Both the position numbers and the translations under genes were made by a program. Below, one piece after another: positions 4,408-5,148 of a stretch of DNA of 5,148 nt. Below the pieces are notes generated by a model. It was not told the origin of the DNA. It did no database searches and saw nothing but the letters and a program-made list of their open reading frames with translations. Numbering within the stretch: the stretch's first letter is position 1; each line of letters begins with the position of its first letter. The stretch is from a bacterium (lineage in GTDB: Bacteria > Vulcanimicrobiota > Xenobia > Xenobiales > Xenobiaceae): assembly GCA_022839105.1 (NCBI GenBank), contig JALHDH010000147.1, positions 1-5,148 of the forward strand. The letters run 5' to 3'.

Positions 4408-5148
4408 GTGCGGATCCGGGAGGCCCTGATCCGGGACCTGGTCGCCACGGCACGCCGGGTCTCAAAAGCGCGAGGCTGGGGGGAACCACCGCGGCTGCAC
4501 CTGGAGGTCCCTGGCCAGCCGGACTTCGGGGATCTGACCTGCAACCTGCCCCTGGCCTGGAGCCGCTCGACGGGATGCCCCCCCCGCAAACTGGCCGAGG
4601 CCCTGCTCGAGAGGCTCCCCGAGCGCCCCTGGTGGCGTGAGGTCCAGGTCCAGGGTCCGGGTTTCTTGAACTTCTTCTTCTCCGAGACCGGGCTGAGACT
4701 CACGATCCACGATGTCTTGCGCCGCGGATCCGGCTGCCTGCAGACCCGGGGAGGCCGAGGCCAGGAGATTCCGGTTCCCCGACTCCCCCGTCCCCCGCAG
4801 ACGCCCGCGGAGGGGTGCCTGGCCGCGCTGTGGGAGGCTCGCGCCGGGTTGCTGGAGTCGACGGGGGCCCGGGTGCTGCGCCAGGACCGGGGGACCGAGG
4901 GGCTCCCCCCGCTCCGCCTGGTCGGCCGGCCTGCCGATCGCCCCTGGACCTTTCCCGGGCTTCTCCAGGCCTTTGGCAGGCCGATCCTCGGGTTTCTGAT
5001 GCTGGACCGGCCAGGGGCGCTGGACCTGGACCTGGCAGACGACCCCACCCTGGCCAACCCGGCCCGGAAGGTCCTGTACGCGTGCACCAGAACCCGAGGA
5101 TTGCGGAAGATGGCGACCGACCAGGGCCTGGACCCGAACAGGCCCCTG
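4408..5148 (+). CDS. ArgS-related protein lacking most of the catalytic core (partial, runs off the window)
   Basis: At least 247 residues, no stop before the window end. Residues 1-93 match the additional N-terminal domain of arginyl-tRNA synthetase, which contacts the tRNA elbow: HLEVPGQPDFGDLTCNLPLA (31-50), CPPRKLAEALLERL (57-70) and QVQGPGFLNFFFSE (80-93). Residues 119-160 look like the first catalytic strand and helix (ending AGLLESTGARVLRQD), but the HIGH-type HVGH of ArgS is replaced by PAEG (133-136). Residues about 168-247 align with the end of the core and the start of the DALR anticodon domain (LDLDLADDP at 205-213, then NPARKVLYACTRTRGL at 217-232). No KMSKS-like loop is seen; RPADRPWTF sits there. 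A full ArgS has several hundred residues between HIGH and this point, so aminoacylation is very unlikely. Actinobacterial NrtL proteins are, as I recall, similar ArgS-related proteins. GTG 4408 is the first start after the in-frame TGA at 4402; translation is probably coupled to the anti-sigma gene. A C8 run (4578-4585) is a possible frameshift site. Confidence 0.82.
   Translation, partial: MRIREALIRDLVATARRVSKARGWGEPPRLHLEVPGQPDFGDLTCNLPLAWSRSTGCPPRKLAEALLERLPERPWWREVQVQGPGFLNFFFSETGLRLTIHDVLRRGSGCLQTRGGRGQEIPVPRLPRPPQTPAEGCLAALWEARAGLLESTGARVLRQDRGTEGLPPLRLVGRPADRPWTFPGLLQAFGRPILGFLMLDRPGALDLDLADDPTLANPARKVLYACTRTRGLRKMATDQGLDPNRPL

Noticed and set aside
4260..5087. Minus-strand open frame of 275 codons opposite the ArgS-like gene
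   Set aside because: It is Ser/Arg/Gly-rich with no domain signal, whereas the plus-strand frame has clear ArgS homology and operon spacing.

Overview
This is a GC-rich bacterial chromosomal segment. Third codon positions are overwhelmingly G or C, and long open frames on the antisense strands are a by-product of that composition. Sigma-70-like promoters, Shine-Dalgarno sites, a signal peptide and an ECF sigma/anti-sigma pair mark it as bacterial. The phylum cannot be fixed from this window. I see no rRNA, tRNA, CRISPR array, transposase or phage gene.

Left part, minus strand. Bases 1-132 hold no convincing gene but contain a striking nested inverted repeat (23-134) that folds into a cloverleaf-like shape and overlaps the stop codon of the next gene. 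At 133-1608 lies a polytopic membrane protein resembling GT-C type, lipid-carrier-dependent glycosyltransferases (GT39/ArnT-like). It has its own sigma-70-type promoter at 1740-1768. Upstream of it, at 1840-2166, is a 108-residue protein with a signal peptide and no recognised family.

Centre. The 184-base divergent region 2167-2350 carries a promoter in each direction. The leftward one contains a small perfect inverted repeat between its -35 and -10 boxes.

Right part, plus strand. A 392-residue Ala/Gly-rich protein (2351-3529) contains three diverged copies of a unit of about 57 residues, each a charged helix followed by a hydrophobic hairpin. After 46 bases comes an ECF sigma factor (3576-4154). 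It overlaps by 11 bases a short, soluble zinc-finger anti-sigma factor (4144-4404). Three bases later a GTG-initiated frame (4408) runs off the window.

This last frame is the most interesting gene. Its N-terminus is the additional N-terminal domain of arginyl-tRNA synthetase. It then passes through a degenerate remnant of the HIGH-motif strand and goes almost directly to the segment that leads into the ArgS DALR anticodon-binding domain, so most of the catalytic core is missing. The tight packing suggests that sigma factor, anti-sigma factor and pseudo-synthetase are co-expressed, which would link an ECF stress switch to a non-aminoacylating ArgS paralogue. That functional link is inference.
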